Source: Leptospira wolffii serovar Khorat str. Khorat-H2 (GTDB taxonomy: Bacteria > Spirochaetota > Leptospiria > Leptospirales > Leptospiraceae). Taken from it: a DNA stretch of 64,000 nucleotides. A program made the translations under genes and the position numbers. How positions within the stretch are numbered: the first letter of the stretch is position 1; each line of letters opens with the position of its first letter. The stretch covers positions 62,001-126,000 of the forward strand of contig NZ_AKWX02000020.1 in NCBI RefSeq assembly GCF_000306115.2. The letters run 5' to 3'. This document shows, one piece after another, positions 18,684-27,607 of the stretch. The notes beneath the pieces are model-generated. The model did no database searches and was not told where the DNA came from. It worked only from the letters and a program-made list of their open reading frames with translations.

Positions 18684-18708
18684 ACTTTTCTCCTTGCGAG
18701 GACGGATT

Positions 18709-19245
18709 TTATTTTTTTTCCAGAATCTTTTTCAGTCTTTCCAAGTTCCCTTTCATATCTTCGGAGATCATATTGCGAATAAACGGAGTCATTAGATTGG
18801 TTGGATAAAGCATCTTGCCGTAATATCCGGAGACGATTTTAGTTCTATTCTCGGATAAAGATTCCACCCTTGTAAAAGCGGAATCTTTGGAGACGAACGG
18901 TTCTTGGATTCGTATCTCCACTTCCATTCTCTCCCCTTCTAAAATCTTTACGATTTCCTGCTCTCCGACTCCTACGTCCTTGATATCGCTTTTCCAATAG
19001 GAAATAAATCCTACTTTACCATCTTCTCCCGAATATCGCATTTTAATATTCGGATCCAATAGGAACCATTTGCTGTATCGATTCTGGTTCTTTATGTTTT
19101 TAATAAAATCGAATGTTTCCTTTTTCGGTCGCTCTACTACGATCTCCGCTTCGGAGTAAAAATTTTTGGGTAGAAAAAGGGCGATTGCAAGTGTTAGAAG
19201 TAGCAGTCCTAAAACGGAGAGAAGAATATATTTGAGTACCGACAT
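18709..19245 (-). CDS. SRPBCC-family protein with N-terminal membrane anchor
   Basis: The 178-residue protein has one hydrophobic helix at residues 5-25 (followed by PKNFYSEAEI) and then an SRPBCC/START-like domain of the polyketide-cyclase type, seen in the pattern VVERPKKETFDFIKN followed by NRYSKWFLLDPN and a C-terminal helix MISEDMKGNLERLKKIL. Such domains bind hydrophobic ligands. The ligand is unknown. It lies between the AraC-type gene and the VOC gene on the same strand. SRPBCC and VOC genes often travel with a small regulator in bacterial operons for unknown aromatic or lipid substrates; that context is general knowledge of gene neighbourhoods, not proof. Confidence 0.83.
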   Translation of the reverse strand: MSVLKYILLSVLGLLLLTLAIALFLPKNFYSEAEIVVERPKKETFDFIKNIKNQNRYSKWFLLDPNIKMRYSGEDGKVGFISYWKSDIKDVGVGEQEIVKILEGERMEVEIRIQEPFVSKDSAFTRVESLSENRTKIVSGYYGKMLYPTNLMTPFIRNMISEDMKGNLERLKKILEKK

Positions 19246-19305
19246 AGGACAATTCTCCGATACTTTTTAGAAAACGGTCAATTCTTAAGAATCCTTAAGA
19301 CTTCT

Positions 19306-19701
19306 TCAAAATTGCTTTTCGTATTTGGATCGGAAGGAAGAAGGAGAAAGTCCCGCGTATTTCTTGAAAGTTCCGGAAAAGGTGCTAGTGCTTTCGAATC
19401 CTATCCTGGCAGAAACTTCCGATACGGATAGGCCTTCCTTCAGCATACGTTTGGCCCGATCGATCCGTACGAAAGTGAGATACCGATGAGGAGTCATCCC
19501 ATAGACGGATTTGAATATCCGTAAAAAATGAAATTTAGAAAGAAAGCTACGACCCGAAATCGCATCCAGATCCAGGTCGGAATCGAACCTTCTATCTATG
19601 AATCGCTTGGAGTCGATGATTCTTTCCAGGATCTCCGATTTGGGAGCGACCTCCGAAGTGATTTTCAGAGCCTGCTCCCGATAGAAATTCTTAGAATCCA
19701 T
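19306..19701 (-). CDS. AraC-family transcriptional regulator, DNA-binding domain only
   Basis: This 131-residue protein carries a complete C-terminal AraC/XylS double helix-turn-helix (about residues 30-128): FLSKFHFLRIFKSVYGMTPHRYL then AKRMLKEGLSVSEVSARIGF, STFSGTFKKYAGLSPSSFR. Only about 28 residues precede it, too few for a ligand-binding domain, so it resembles stand-alone regulators such as MarA and SoxS, whose level rather than a ligand sets activity. It sits 60 bp upstream of the SRPBCC gene and 14 bp downstream of leuS, on the same strand. It probably controls the SRPBCC and VOC genes. A separate sensing partner would be needed for signal input. Confidence 0.85.
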   Translation of the reverse strand: MDSKNFYREQALKITSEVAPKSEILERIIDSKRFIDRRFDSDLDLDAISGRSFLSKFHFLRIFKSVYGMTPHRYLTFVRIDRAKRMLKEGLSVSEVSARIGFESTSTFSGTFKKYAGLSPSSFRSKYEKQF

Positions 19702-19715
19702 TAGATAAGAATAAA

Positions 19716-22367
19716 CTATCCTACGACCAAATTCACCAATTTTCCCGGGACATAGATCTCTTTACGGATCTGTTTGCCGTCCAGAAAGACCTGCACCTTA
19801 TCCAAAGCCTTTGCAGTCCGGATCGCGTCTTCCTGACCGATTTCCTTGGGAGCCTTGAATTCTCCTCTTAGTTTGCCGTTTACCTGGACTACGATGAGTA
19901 TCTCGTCGTCTACCAGGTATTTTTCCTCCACTTTAGGAAACGGTTCGTAAGTTAAAGAATCGGACTTACCACATAAAGACCAGAGCTCTTCGGCCAAGTG
20001 AGGAGCAAAAGGAGCGATCAATAAAAGAAAAGTCTCCAGCACCTTCCGAGGCCTGCGGGAATTTGGAGTCAGCTCGTTTACGAAAATCATCAATTGAGAG
20101 ATCGCGGTATTGAAAGAGAACTGATTGATATCGTCCTCGATCTTCTTGATCGTCCTATGAAGAATCTTGAGCTCGTCCTCGTTCGGATCGGTATCGTCCA
20201 GTCGGAACGATTCTTCGGGACCTCCGTGATACAATCTCCACACTCGATTCAGGAAACGGAAGACGCCTTCTACGCCTCTAGTGCTCCAAGGTTTGACCAT
20301 TTCGAATGGTCCCATAAACATCTCGAAAAGTCTCAAGCTGTCCGCTCCGAAATTAGAAACCACCTCGTCAGGATTAATCACGTTTCCGAGAGACTTGGAC
20401 ATTTTTCTTTTGTCCTCGCCTAAGATTAGTCCTTGGTGGACCAATTTCTTAAAAGGTTCCGGAGTAGTTACGTAGCCTAGATCAAATAGCACCTTATGCC
20501 AAAAACGCGAATAGAGAAGGTGCAGAACCGCATGCTCCGCCCCTCCCACGTATAAATCCACGGGCATCCACGATTTTTCCAGATCAGGATCCACGAACCG
20601 ACTCGGGTTCTCCGGATCTATGTATCTGAGATAATACCAACAGGACCCGGCCCATTGAGGCATGGTATTCGTTTCCCTGGTTCCGATTTCTCCGGTTGCA
20701 GGATCCTTGTATTTCAGCCAATCTCCGGCCAACGCTAAAGGAGATTCTCCCGTACCGGACGGTTTAAACTCTGATAAATTAGGTAATTCTAATGGAAGTT
20801 CGGATTCCGGGATCGTCTTAGTGACTCCGGAGGGAAAATGCACCAGCGGAATCGGTTCCCCCCAATATCTTTGGCGAGCGAAAAGCCAATCCCTCAACTT
20901 GAATTGGATTTTTCTCTTTCCAATTCCCGTTTTCTCGGACCAATCGGAAATCTTTGCGAACGCTTCCTTATAACCCAGTCCGTCTATGGATACTTCCGGA
21001 CCGGAGGAATGGATGCAGACGGATTCTTTGGAATCGAAAGCACCTTGGGAAAAATCTCCCTCAATCACCGGTTGGATCTCCAACGAAAACGCTTTTGCGA
21101 ATTCGTAGTCCCTTTGGTCATGAGCGGGCACGGCCATGATGGCTCCGGTTCCGTATCCGTATAAAACGTAGTCTCCGATCCAGATGGGAATTTTTTTACT
21201 AGGATCGGCGGGATTGAGTACATAAGCTCCCGTAAAGACGCCGGATTTTTCCTTGGAAAGCTCGGTCCTATCCAGGTCGCTTTTCAACGCTGAAACTTTT
21301 TTGTATTCCTGCACCTTCTCCCATTGTTCCTTGGAAGTCAGAAGATCCACTAAAGGATGTTCCGGTGCGAGAACCATATAAGTGACTCCGAAGACGGTAT
21401 CGGGGCGAGTGGTATATACTTTCACTCCTCCGGAATTCAAATCTCTGGAATTGCGTATCTTCTCTTCTAAAGAATTCTTGCCGGCTTCGAAATTACGTTT
21501 CGTATTCTCTTCGAAAGGAAAGATAAGTTCGAGTCCTTCGCTTTTTCCGATCCAATTCTTCTGCATTTCCAGAGTGGATTGAGGCCAAGTTACGAGCCCG
21601 AGGTCTTCCAGAAGACGCTCCGCATAAGCGGTGATACGCATCATATATTGGCGCATCGGCTTACGAACGACTTCGTAACCTTTTCCCACCCATTCTTCTA
21701 CTTCTTCGTTTGCAAGAACGGTTCCTAAACCGGGGCACCAATTTACGGGGATTTCCGCCTGGTACACCAGTCGAAATCCGGAGAGAATCTGCTCTTTTTG
21801 GGACTCGGAGAAGGCCTTCCAGTCCTGAGCGGAGAAGGACTCCAGGTCTTCGAAACCTTGAGAACCTTGTTTTTCCAGACGAGAGAGAAGCTCGGAAATC
21901 GGTTTTGCCTTCTTAGCATCGAAATCGTACCAAGATTCGTACAATTTCAGGAAGATCCATTGGGTGAATTTGTAATATTTCGGGTCTGTTGTGGAGATCT
22001 CCCTATCCCAATCGTAGGATAATCCGATCAATTTGATCTGTCTGCGGAAATTATCCACATTCTGCTTCGTGGTAATGGCAGGATGAATCCCGGTCTGCAT
22101 AGCGTATCGTTCCGCGGGTAGACCGAAGGCGTCCCATCCCATAGGATGCAGAACTTCGAAGCCTTTCATTCTCTTATAACGAGATACTATGTCGGTTGCG
22201 GTATAACCTTCAGGGTGTCCCACATGTAGTCCCGCGCCCGAGGGATAAGGGAACATATCCAAACAGTAGAATTTAGGCTTAGTGGAACGTAAATCCGTTC
22301 GAAACGATGCGTTCTTCTCCCAGAAAGATTGCCATTTTGATTCGATTTCCTGAAACGGATAGTCCAT
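19716..22367 (-). CDS. leuS: Leucyl-tRNA synthetase
   Basis: LeuRS charges tRNA-Leu with leucine. In 883 residues it shows the class I HIGH signature within PYPSGAGLHVGHPEGY (residues 41-56), a large inserted editing domain containing TTRPDTVFGVTYMVLAPEHP and HDQRDYEFA, and KMSKS in LGEDKRKMSKSLGNV near residue 650. The C-terminal tRNA-binding domain with QVNGKLRGEF is intact. Length is normal for bacterial LeuRS, including the insertion between the class I fold and KMSKS. It stands alone, with the AraC gene 14 bp downstream and a small zinc-ribbon gene upstream on the same strand. Confidence 0.97.
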   Translation of the reverse strand: MDYPFQEIESKWQSFWEKNASFRTDLRSTKPKFYCLDMFPYPSGAGLHVGHPEGYTATDIVSRYKRMKGFEVLHPMGWDAFGLPAERYAMQTGIHPAITTKQNVDNFRRQIKLIGLSYDWDREISTTDPKYYKFTQWIFLKLYESWYDFDAKKAKPISELLSRLEKQGSQGFEDLESFSAQDWKAFSESQKEQILSGFRLVYQAEIPVNWCPGLGTVLANEEVEEWVGKGYEVVRKPMRQYMMRITAYAERLLEDLGLVTWPQSTLEMQKNWIGKSEGLELIFPFEENTKRNFEAGKNSLEEKIRNSRDLNSGGVKVYTTRPDTVFGVTYMVLAPEHPLVDLLTSKEQWEKVQEYKKVSALKSDLDRTELSKEKSGVFTGAYVLNPADPSKKIPIWIGDYVLYGYGTGAIMAVPAHDQRDYEFAKAFSLEIQPVIEGDFSQGAFDSKESVCIHSSGPEVSIDGLGYKEAFAKISDWSEKTGIGKRKIQFKLRDWLFARQRYWGEPIPLVHFPSGVTKTIPESELPLELPNLSEFKPSGTGESPLALAGDWLKYKDPATGEIGTRETNTMPQWAGSCWYYLRYIDPENPSRFVDPDLEKSWMPVDLYVGGAEHAVLHLLYSRFWHKVLFDLGYVTTPEPFKKLVHQGLILGEDKRKMSKSLGNVINPDEVVSNFGADSLRLFEMFMGPFEMVKPWSTRGVEGVFRFLNRVWRLYHGGPEESFRLDDTDPNEDELKILHRTIKKIEDDINQFSFNTAISQLMIFVNELTPNSRRPRKVLETFLLLIAPFAPHLAEELWSLCGKSDSLTYEPFPKVEEKYLVDDEILIVVQVNGKLRGEFKAPKEIGQEDAIRTAKALDKVQVFLDGKQIRKEIYVPGKLVNLVVG

Positions 22368-22467
22368 ACCGAGAAGATTTTCAGGCTACGCTAGAAACCA
22401 ATTCTTTTTTCACCGGAAAGAGAGCCTGGAACGGGAACCTAAGACGAAAACAACGGTCTGAAACGAA

Positions 22468-22492
22468 GAAAGCCGGCTGGACCGGCTTTTTC
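22468..22492 (-). terminator. Intrinsic terminator between the zinc-ribbon gene and leuS
   Basis: AAAGCCGG (22469-22476) and CCGGCTTT (22482-22489) make an 8-bp stem with a CTGGA loop. T-runs appear on both sides (CTTTTTC on the plus strand and CTTTCTTC on the minus strand). It lies 64 bp beyond the stop of the small minus-strand gene at 22556 and ahead of leuS, so it probably ends the small gene's transcript. Confidence 0.65.
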
Positions 22493-22555
22493 TGGAAGTT
22501 TCTGAACTCGATTGTAGCTTAAAAAGCTTACAAAGTTTTTAGATAAGAAGCGAAC

Positions 22556-22744
22556 TTATTTGCGTACGGAGTCGATCACCTTGATGAGTCTACGAAATGT
22601 TTGGTTTAAACAATCACGACAAAGGTCGTACTGAAAAAGATTCGGAGTATTAGTGCCGCATCCTTTGCAAGTAAACTTTTTGCTTTGTGCTTGAGTGTAT
22701 TCCGCTTCTTGTTCGTTCAAATCCGTCACTGTTAATAATTGCAT
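22556..22744 (-). CDS. Small zinc-ribbon-like protein
   Basis: About 62 residues, with two Cys pairs: CKGCG and CRDC, about 17 residues apart, which together form a likely zinc ribbon. The rest is polar and charged, ending in QTFRRLIKVIDSVRK. There is no signal peptide, so it is cytoplasmic. The ATG at 22744 (MQLLTV) is chosen because CTGGGAGCAAG precedes it; the earlier double ATG at 22768 lacks a ribosome site. Small zinc-ribbon proteins often regulate transcription or translation, but nothing more specific can be said. It is separated from leuS by a terminator. Confidence 0.68.
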   Translation of the reverse strand: MQLLTVTDLNEQEAEYTQAQSKKFTCKGCGTNTPNLFQYDLCRDCLNQTFRRLIKVIDSVRK

Positions 22745-23045
22745 CTTGCTCCCAGAAAATTCCATCAAGTATCTTTTTATTTACGGAGTGTAAATAAGTC
22801 CGGAAGTTTCTTTGTTCTTCCGGTACACCCTCCGCACGTCGAGAGTTACTTTATAAAATCGGCTCTCTCTAGAGTCAAAAAAAATTAGGTTGGAAGTTTG
22901 CGAAAATGAGGGCAATTTTTTTGAAAAAAAATTCCAAGGCAGCTTTCCTCTGGAATAGTTTTTCAAATATGGTTTTTTTCCAGGTGAAATAAATTTCCGA
23001 TCAAGTGCCGAGTTTAGGTCAGTCAAACCCAAGGAAGGTGATGCT

Positions 23046-23765
23046 TTGTTAACCATTTCAGGCTTATATAAATCTTATTCTGTAGCGGGCGAAAGGTTTA
23101 ATGTCTTAAAAGATGTTTCATTAGAAGTAAAAGCTGGAGATTTCGTCGCGGTAATCGGTCCTTCAGGATCGGGAAAGTCCACTTTACTCGCAGTATCCGC
23201 AGGTTTGGACAAAGCAGATACCGGTTCGGTGGTATTGGACGGCGTATCCTTGTTCGAAAAAAGCGAAGACGAACTCGCAAAGATCAGAGGAAAGCAGATC
23301 GGATTCATTTTTCAGAACTTTCAACTTATAAAGACGTTAAACGCTCTCGAAAACGTTTCCCTACCTCTTGCTTTGACGACAAACTTATCGGAGAAAATCA
23401 TCCATGAAAAGGCGATGTTCTGGTTGGAAAGAGTAGGAATCGCTCATAGAGCGCGTAACTTTCCTAGCCAACTCTCAGGAGGAGAAGAGCAAAGAGTCGC
23501 GATCGCTAGATCTTTCATCCATGAACCTAAGATATTATTCGCCGACGAGCCGACCGCAAATTTGGATAAGAAGAACGGCGAGAATATAATGTCTTTATTA
23601 AAAGAACTGAATCGGGATAGAGGCTCCACACTGCTCGTAGTAACCCACGATCCGAAAGTCGCATCTATGGCGGATCGAATCCTGGAAATGAGAGACGGCT
23701 CCATTCTACAAACACCTAGGTCCAAGAAAGTTGCTAAGAAAACCGGCGCAAGGAAAAAGAAATGA
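23046..23765 (+). CDS. ABC transporter ATP-binding protein (LolD/YbbA-like)
   Basis: The 239-residue ATPase has Walker A GPSGSGKST at residues 38-46, the Q-loop in FIFQNFQLIKT, the signature LSGGEEQ, Walker B ILFADEP and the H-loop in LVVTHDPK. It belongs to the MacB/LolD/YbbA subgroup. The start is TTG at 23046, 7 bases after GGAAGG; a nearby ATG at 23041 is out of frame and stops at once. Its last four bases overlap the start of the permease gene (ATGA), so the pair form one exporter. The C-terminal tail is lysine-rich (KKVAKKTGARKKK). The substrate is unknown: lipoprotein, peptide or lysophospholipid-type cargo would fit. Confidence 0.92.
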   Translation: MLTISGLYKSYSVAGERFNVLKDVSLEVKAGDFVAVIGPSGSGKSTLLAVSAGLDKADTGSVVLDGVSLFEKSEDELAKIRGKQIGFIFQNFQLIKTLNALENVSLPLALTTNLSEKIIHEKAMFWLERVGIAHRARNFPSQLSGGEEQRVAIARSFIHEPKILFADEPTANLDKKNGENIMSLLKELNRDRGSTLLVVTHDPKVASMADRILEMRDGSILQTPRSKKVAKKTGARKKK

Positions 23766-26302
23766 ATCTAGGCTTCTTTGTCCGGGTTATGTTCCGGGAG
23801 ATTCTATCCAAAAAGACGGCTTCTCTGCAAATCATTCTGGCGGTCACGATAGGTACGGGAGCGGTCTTAGCGGTTCATTCTTATAGGGACCAACTAACGC
23901 AGTCCATTTTGAAGGAAGCCAAGAATATCATGGGAGCCGATATAATCGCGACGGCGCCCGCCCCTATTACCCCCGAGCAAAAGGCGTTTTTACGCAAGGA
24001 ATTGCCAAATGGGACGAAATCCTCGGAGTTAGTGCAATTCCCGTCCATGCTCCGAAATCCCTCTTCCCAGGATTCCAGCCTTTCTCTCGTAAAGGCCATC
24101 AAAGGAGAATATCCGTATTTCGGAGAGGTTTTAACGGAACCGGAGGGATTGTATCGTAAGCTCGGTCCCGGCGAAATACTCTTGGAAAAGAATCTAATCA
24201 AGAATCTAAACCTGAAGATAGGCCAGGAAGTACAATTGGGAGAATCCGGCTTCGTGCTGAAAGGAAGCCTAATCAAGGAACCGGGATTGGCCGGAAATTT
24301 CCTGTCTATGGCTCCGAGCAGTATCATTCATAAGGACTCTCTCGCCGAAACCGGTTTGGAGCAAAGAGGTTCTAGGATCAGCTACCAAGTTCCTATTCTT
24401 CTTCCGAATAAAACGGACGCATCCGAATGGAAAAAGGACCGATTCAAATCCTTCGCGCAAAACGATCTGATATTGTACGAAAGCACGGAGGCAAATTCCG
24501 GATCACAAAAATTCCTAACAAATACCTTGGATTTCTTTTCCCTTCTCGCGTTATGCGCCTTCTTTTTAGGGGGAATTTCCATCCTCCTCACGAGTAGGGC
24601 GGTGATCCGATCCAAAGCCAATACATTCGCAATTTATAAATGTTTGGGAGCTGGACCGAATCTGATCTTAGGGTTGGTATTAGGAGAATTGCTTCTGTTG
24701 TCCACGATAGGCGCTCTCTTAGGATTCGGATTCAGCATTCTTTTACAGAGTCAAATTCCGAATCTCGCCGCCACAGATTTCTTCTTCGAACCGAAATTTG
24801 TTCCGGGATTCAAGGCTTTGATTTGGGGATTGTTTCTTGCCTGGGTGGTTCCTTTGGCTTCCGCTTGGGAAGCGTTATCCCAATCCAAGAAAGTAAGTCC
24901 TATGTTCGCTTTGAAATCGGATTTCGCCAAGGAGCTTTCCTCCGTACCCAAACCGGATTTGCGCCAGATCGTTTCCTTTATAGGAGTTTTCGGATTATTC
25001 TTCCTGCTAGCTTGGTGGGAAACTTCCGACTGGCTGAAAGGCTTAATCCTTTGCGGAACGTTATTATTCCTACCGATTCTGATGCTCTTGGGAATTATAG
25101 TCGTTCGCAAAATATTGTCTTTCGTACTCTCCAAAGCCGAATTCTCTCCTAGCGTAAGAATGGCATTACGAAAATTAGATAGACCTAGAACGGGACTCAC
25201 CTGGGTTTCGGTGGGACTCGGATCCTCCCTATTCATTCTTCTATTGAGTCTTTTCCTAAGCGATAGCCTATTGGAATACAGCGGAGCTAAGGACAAGGAA
25301 AGAAGACCGAATATGTTCGTGATGGATATCCGTCCCGAGCAATTGGACGGCTTCCTGCAAACTACTTCCAAATACAAGGTGGAGAAACTACTTACCGCTC
25401 CTGTAATCGGAGCCCGCCTATCTCATATCAACGGAGAATTGGTTAAGAAAGAGGATATGGAACTATCCGCTATGCGAAGAGATTGGAGATCCACCGCAAG
25501 AACGAGAGAATATTTTCTTTCTTATAGAGAGGAGCCTTATCCCACCGAAAAGGTGACCGACGGAGATTTTTGGAGAAAAGGAGAAGAGGATCAGATTTCG
25601 ATCGAAAGGGAATTCTCCAAAAGCCTAAAGGTGGACTTGGGAGATAAACTCACATTCTCCGTAGGAGGAGTGGAAGTCTCGGGAATCATACGCAATTTTC
25701 GGTCCGTAAACTGGGCGGACATGCGTCCTAATTTCGTGGTGCTTTTCTCCAAGGGAATTTTGGAAAAGGCTCCCAAATTCTACCTGAGTTCCTACCGGTT
25801 GGAGAGTTCCGAAGACAGATACTCTTTACAGAAGGAATTACTCGCCGAGTCCCCCAATCTTACCATCATAGACACCGAAAAAGCGGTGCAGTCCTTTTTG
25901 GGAATACTGGAGAAGATTTCCTTCGCGATACGATGGATGACCGGATTAATAGTCGTTTCCTCTCTTCTTCTGATCCTTTCGTCTTTGGAATTGAGCAGAA
26001 AGGAAAGATTGGAGGAAACTTCCCTCTTAAGAATCATAGGTGGAACCAAAGAATTCTTAAGAAAATATTTCTTAGCGGAATCTCTTTTCGTATCGAATCT
26101 TTCCTTTATTCTTTCTTTCGGATTCGTTTGGCTGGCCTCTTCCTATTTATCGGAGGCGATTTTCGAAATCAGAAGCAGCACTCCCTGGTTGGAAATCGCC
26201 ATCGTATACTTCGGGGTGAATTTGGCCGTAGCAGGAATGTATTTCGCCACACTTAGAAAGGAATGGGAAAGAAGTCCCACTCTCTATTTAAAGGAAGTTT
26301 AA
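23762..26302 (+). CDS. FtsX-like ABC transporter permease (YbbP-like)
   Basis: A large 846-residue permease with about ten membrane helices. One is near the N-terminus (residues 20-40), then a big periplasmic domain, a group of helices around 255-440, a second periplasmic domain, and a final helix pair around 715-835 with the FtsX core (SSLELSRKERLEETSLLRIIGGTK). The size and two FtsX cores match YbbP-type permeases that pair with a YbbA/LolD-like ATPase, here the overlapping gene upstream. Known YbbAP relatives export lipid-like hydrophobic compounds. No accessory membrane-fusion protein gene is adjacent. Confidence 0.88.
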   Translation: MNLGFFVRVMFREILSKKTASLQIILAVTIGTGAVLAVHSYRDQLTQSILKEAKNIMGADIIATAPAPITPEQKAFLRKELPNGTKSSELVQFPSMLRNPSSQDSSLSLVKAIKGEYPYFGEVLTEPEGLYRKLGPGEILLEKNLIKNLNLKIGQEVQLGESGFVLKGSLIKEPGLAGNFLSMAPSSIIHKDSLAETGLEQRGSRISYQVPILLPNKTDASEWKKDRFKSFAQNDLILYESTEANSGSQKFLTNTLDFFSLLALCAFFLGGISILLTSRAVIRSKANTFAIYKCLGAGPNLILGLVLGELLLLSTIGALLGFGFSILLQSQIPNLAATDFFFEPKFVPGFKALIWGLFLAWVVPLASAWEALSQSKKVSPMFALKSDFAKELSSVPKPDLRQIVSFIGVFGLFFLLAWWETSDWLKGLILCGTLLFLPILMLLGIIVVRKILSFVLSKAEFSPSVRMALRKLDRPRTGLTWVSVGLGSSLFILLLSLFLSDSLLEYSGAKDKERRPNMFVMDIRPEQLDGFLQTTSKYKVEKLLTAPVIGARLSHINGELVKKEDMELSAMRRDWRSTARTREYFLSYREEPYPTEKVTDGDFWRKGEEDQISIEREFSKSLKVDLGDKLTFSVGGVEVSGIIRNFRSVNWADMRPNFVVLFSKGILEKAPKFYLSSYRLESSEDRYSLQKELLAESPNLTIIDTEKAVQSFLGILEKISFAIRWMTGLIVVSSLLLILSSLELSRKERLEETSLLRIIGGTKEFLRKYFLAESLFVSNLSFILSFGFVWLASSYLSEAIFEIRSSTPWLEIAIVYFGVNLAVAGMYFATLRKEWERSPTLYLKEV

Positions 26303-26315
26303 TATCCTAACCGGT

Positions 26316-26600
26316 TTATCGTTTGGTAATCAGATTCTCGACGGGGAAAAGATTCCGAACCGAGCAAACTTTATAATTGGAAGCCGTCGGACAGGCGGCC
26401 GTTCCTGTGATTTTGCAACCTTTGCTCTCGCATTTTTTCCGGGTATCGAAAGAGTCATTTCCTGAAAATCTGCAATAATCCCTACAAGAATCGAAACTTC
26501 CCGCGGAGCAAAGATAGCAACCGTCGGCAAAAAGATTAGGAGCGTAGGATAAGAAAGCGAGACAAACTACGATTAGAAAATTTCTGGAAACTTTAAACAA
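26316..26600 (-). CDS. Small cysteine-rich secreted protein
   Basis: I do not recognise this 94-residue protein. It has a clear signal peptide: a basic start, a hydrophobic core (FLIVVCLAFLSY) and a cleavage-like ending LFA at about residue 25. The mature region carries eight cysteines in about 70 residues: a CYLC pair, two close SC/YC units, KC and GC, then AC and VC. The even count points to four disulfides in an exported, compact protein. There is no lipobox cysteine at the cleavage point. It lies 13 bp from the stop of the ABC permease gene, converging with it, and 31 bp from the DUF2721 gene. A role in the periplasm or at the surface is inferred. Confidence 0.68.
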   Translation of the reverse strand: MFKVSRNFLIVVCLAFLSYAPNLFADGCYLCSAGSFDSCRDYCRFSGNDSFDTRKKCESKGCKITGTAACPTASNYKVCSVRNLFPVENLITKR

Positions 26601-26631
26601 GGCAACCCCCCTACAAGAATTTCATTCGGTA

Positions 26632-27138
26632 TCAGCGCTTTTTCTGAATGGAAGCTTGCTCCACTTTTTCTTCCAAGAATTCCGCAAAACGGATCTGGCC
26701 TTGGATGAAATTCAGATTATATCTGCTTTCATAAAGCAGAAGCGCGCTGGCGATAAATAAAAAAACACCGCCCACAAGAGCGAATCCGGTCGGGATCCAA
26801 TATTTCTCGTTCGATAAGGCGACTACGATCCCCAGGCTCAAACTGGAAGTCACGAAGCAAAGAGTCGCGGTATACAAGGCCGCCATGGATCTTTGGATTA
26901 AAGTGGCCCTTTTCTTTTGGATGGATAATTGGCTACGAAGATAAGAAAGTCTATCCTCCGGAAAGGAAAGTCTCTTGTCCACTACCCCTTCGACTTCTGT
27001 CTTCAGTAAATTGACTCGATCGAAAATTCTACCCAAACGATTGGCAGTGGAAAAGATCAGACTGGCGCTAGCCGAAATTAAAACCGCGGGACTGATCATT
27101 CCCGCAAGTATCTCCGTTCCTATCGTCGAAGGAATCAT
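26632..27138 (-). CDS. DUF2721 domain-containing membrane protein
   Basis: A 168-residue inner-membrane protein with three hydrophobic segments: one near residues 10-32, then a hairpin at about 80-130. The family pattern is clear: ISPAVLISASASLIFSTANRLGRIFDRVN at the start, a charged arm with the QLSIQKKRATLIQRSMAALYTATLCF stretch, and a C-terminal helix. DUF2721 proteins have no known function. It has its own transcript as far as can be seen and precedes the cysteine-rich gene on the same strand, 31 bp away. Upstream lies a 250-bp A+T-rich gap and then the decayed cassette on the opposite strand. Confidence 0.85.
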   Translation of the reverse strand: MIPSTIGTEILAGMISPAVLISASASLIFSTANRLGRIFDRVNLLKTEVEGVVDKRLSFPEDRLSYLRSQLSIQKKRATLIQRSMAALYTATLCFVTSSLSLGIVVALSNEKYWIPTGFALVGGVFLFIASALLLYESRYNLNFIQGQIRFAEFLEEKVEQASIQKKR

Positions 27139-27391
27139 ATATTTGCTAGTCTCGAATCGGTACGATAAATGTAAAAGGAAAAAGATCTGTTCAATCTTGG
27201 ATTGCTACTTTAGTAATCCAGAAGACCTAAAAAAGACACGCGCGGCCTCCTTTCAGACATTATGTCACGGTCGAAAAGTACTAAACAGAGACTAAGTTTC
27301 TTGTTCGTAGAAAAAGGTTGAATCAATGTATAAAAAGGAAATTGTACCGAATTGGGACATCTTTCCTAATTTAAGTCATTCTAGGAGGTGA

Positions 27392-27607
27392 ATGAGAATG
27401 AGTTCTTTCTTACATAAAGCAAGCGAGAAACTCGACTGGAAGCAGATCGATTCATCGAAGAATTGAAGTCCGCAAAGATGCCGAAAAAGAACATTACCAA
27501 ACTCATCTCCTGATTTTCCGGAATCGGAAAGTTTCGATAGCGTTCTTAACTTAATAGAATCGCCTGCCTTCAAGTTATCCATTCAAAAATCCTATGAATC
27601 CAAGTAA
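27392..27607 (+). pseudogene. Decayed small gene, first of a two-gene cassette
   Basis: AGGAGGTG (27383-27390) precedes an ATG at 27392 (or 27398). The frame reads MRMSSFLHKASEKLDW, then needs one inserted base near 27439 to continue as ADRFIEELKSAKMPKKNITKL, and loses one near 27507 to resume in the original frame as PDFPESESFDSVLNLIES, ending at TAA 27605-27607. Read uncorrected, an internal TGA at 27464 ends it after about two dozen residues. The ancestor was about 70 residues, soluble and charged. I do not recognise the family. The stop overlaps the next start as TAATG, so the pair was coupled. Confidence 0.65.

Noticed and set aside
23041..23043. ATG at 23041 as start of the ABC ATPase
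   Set aside because: It is out of frame with the ATPase and stops after three codons. The TTG at 23046 has the ribosome site at the right distance.
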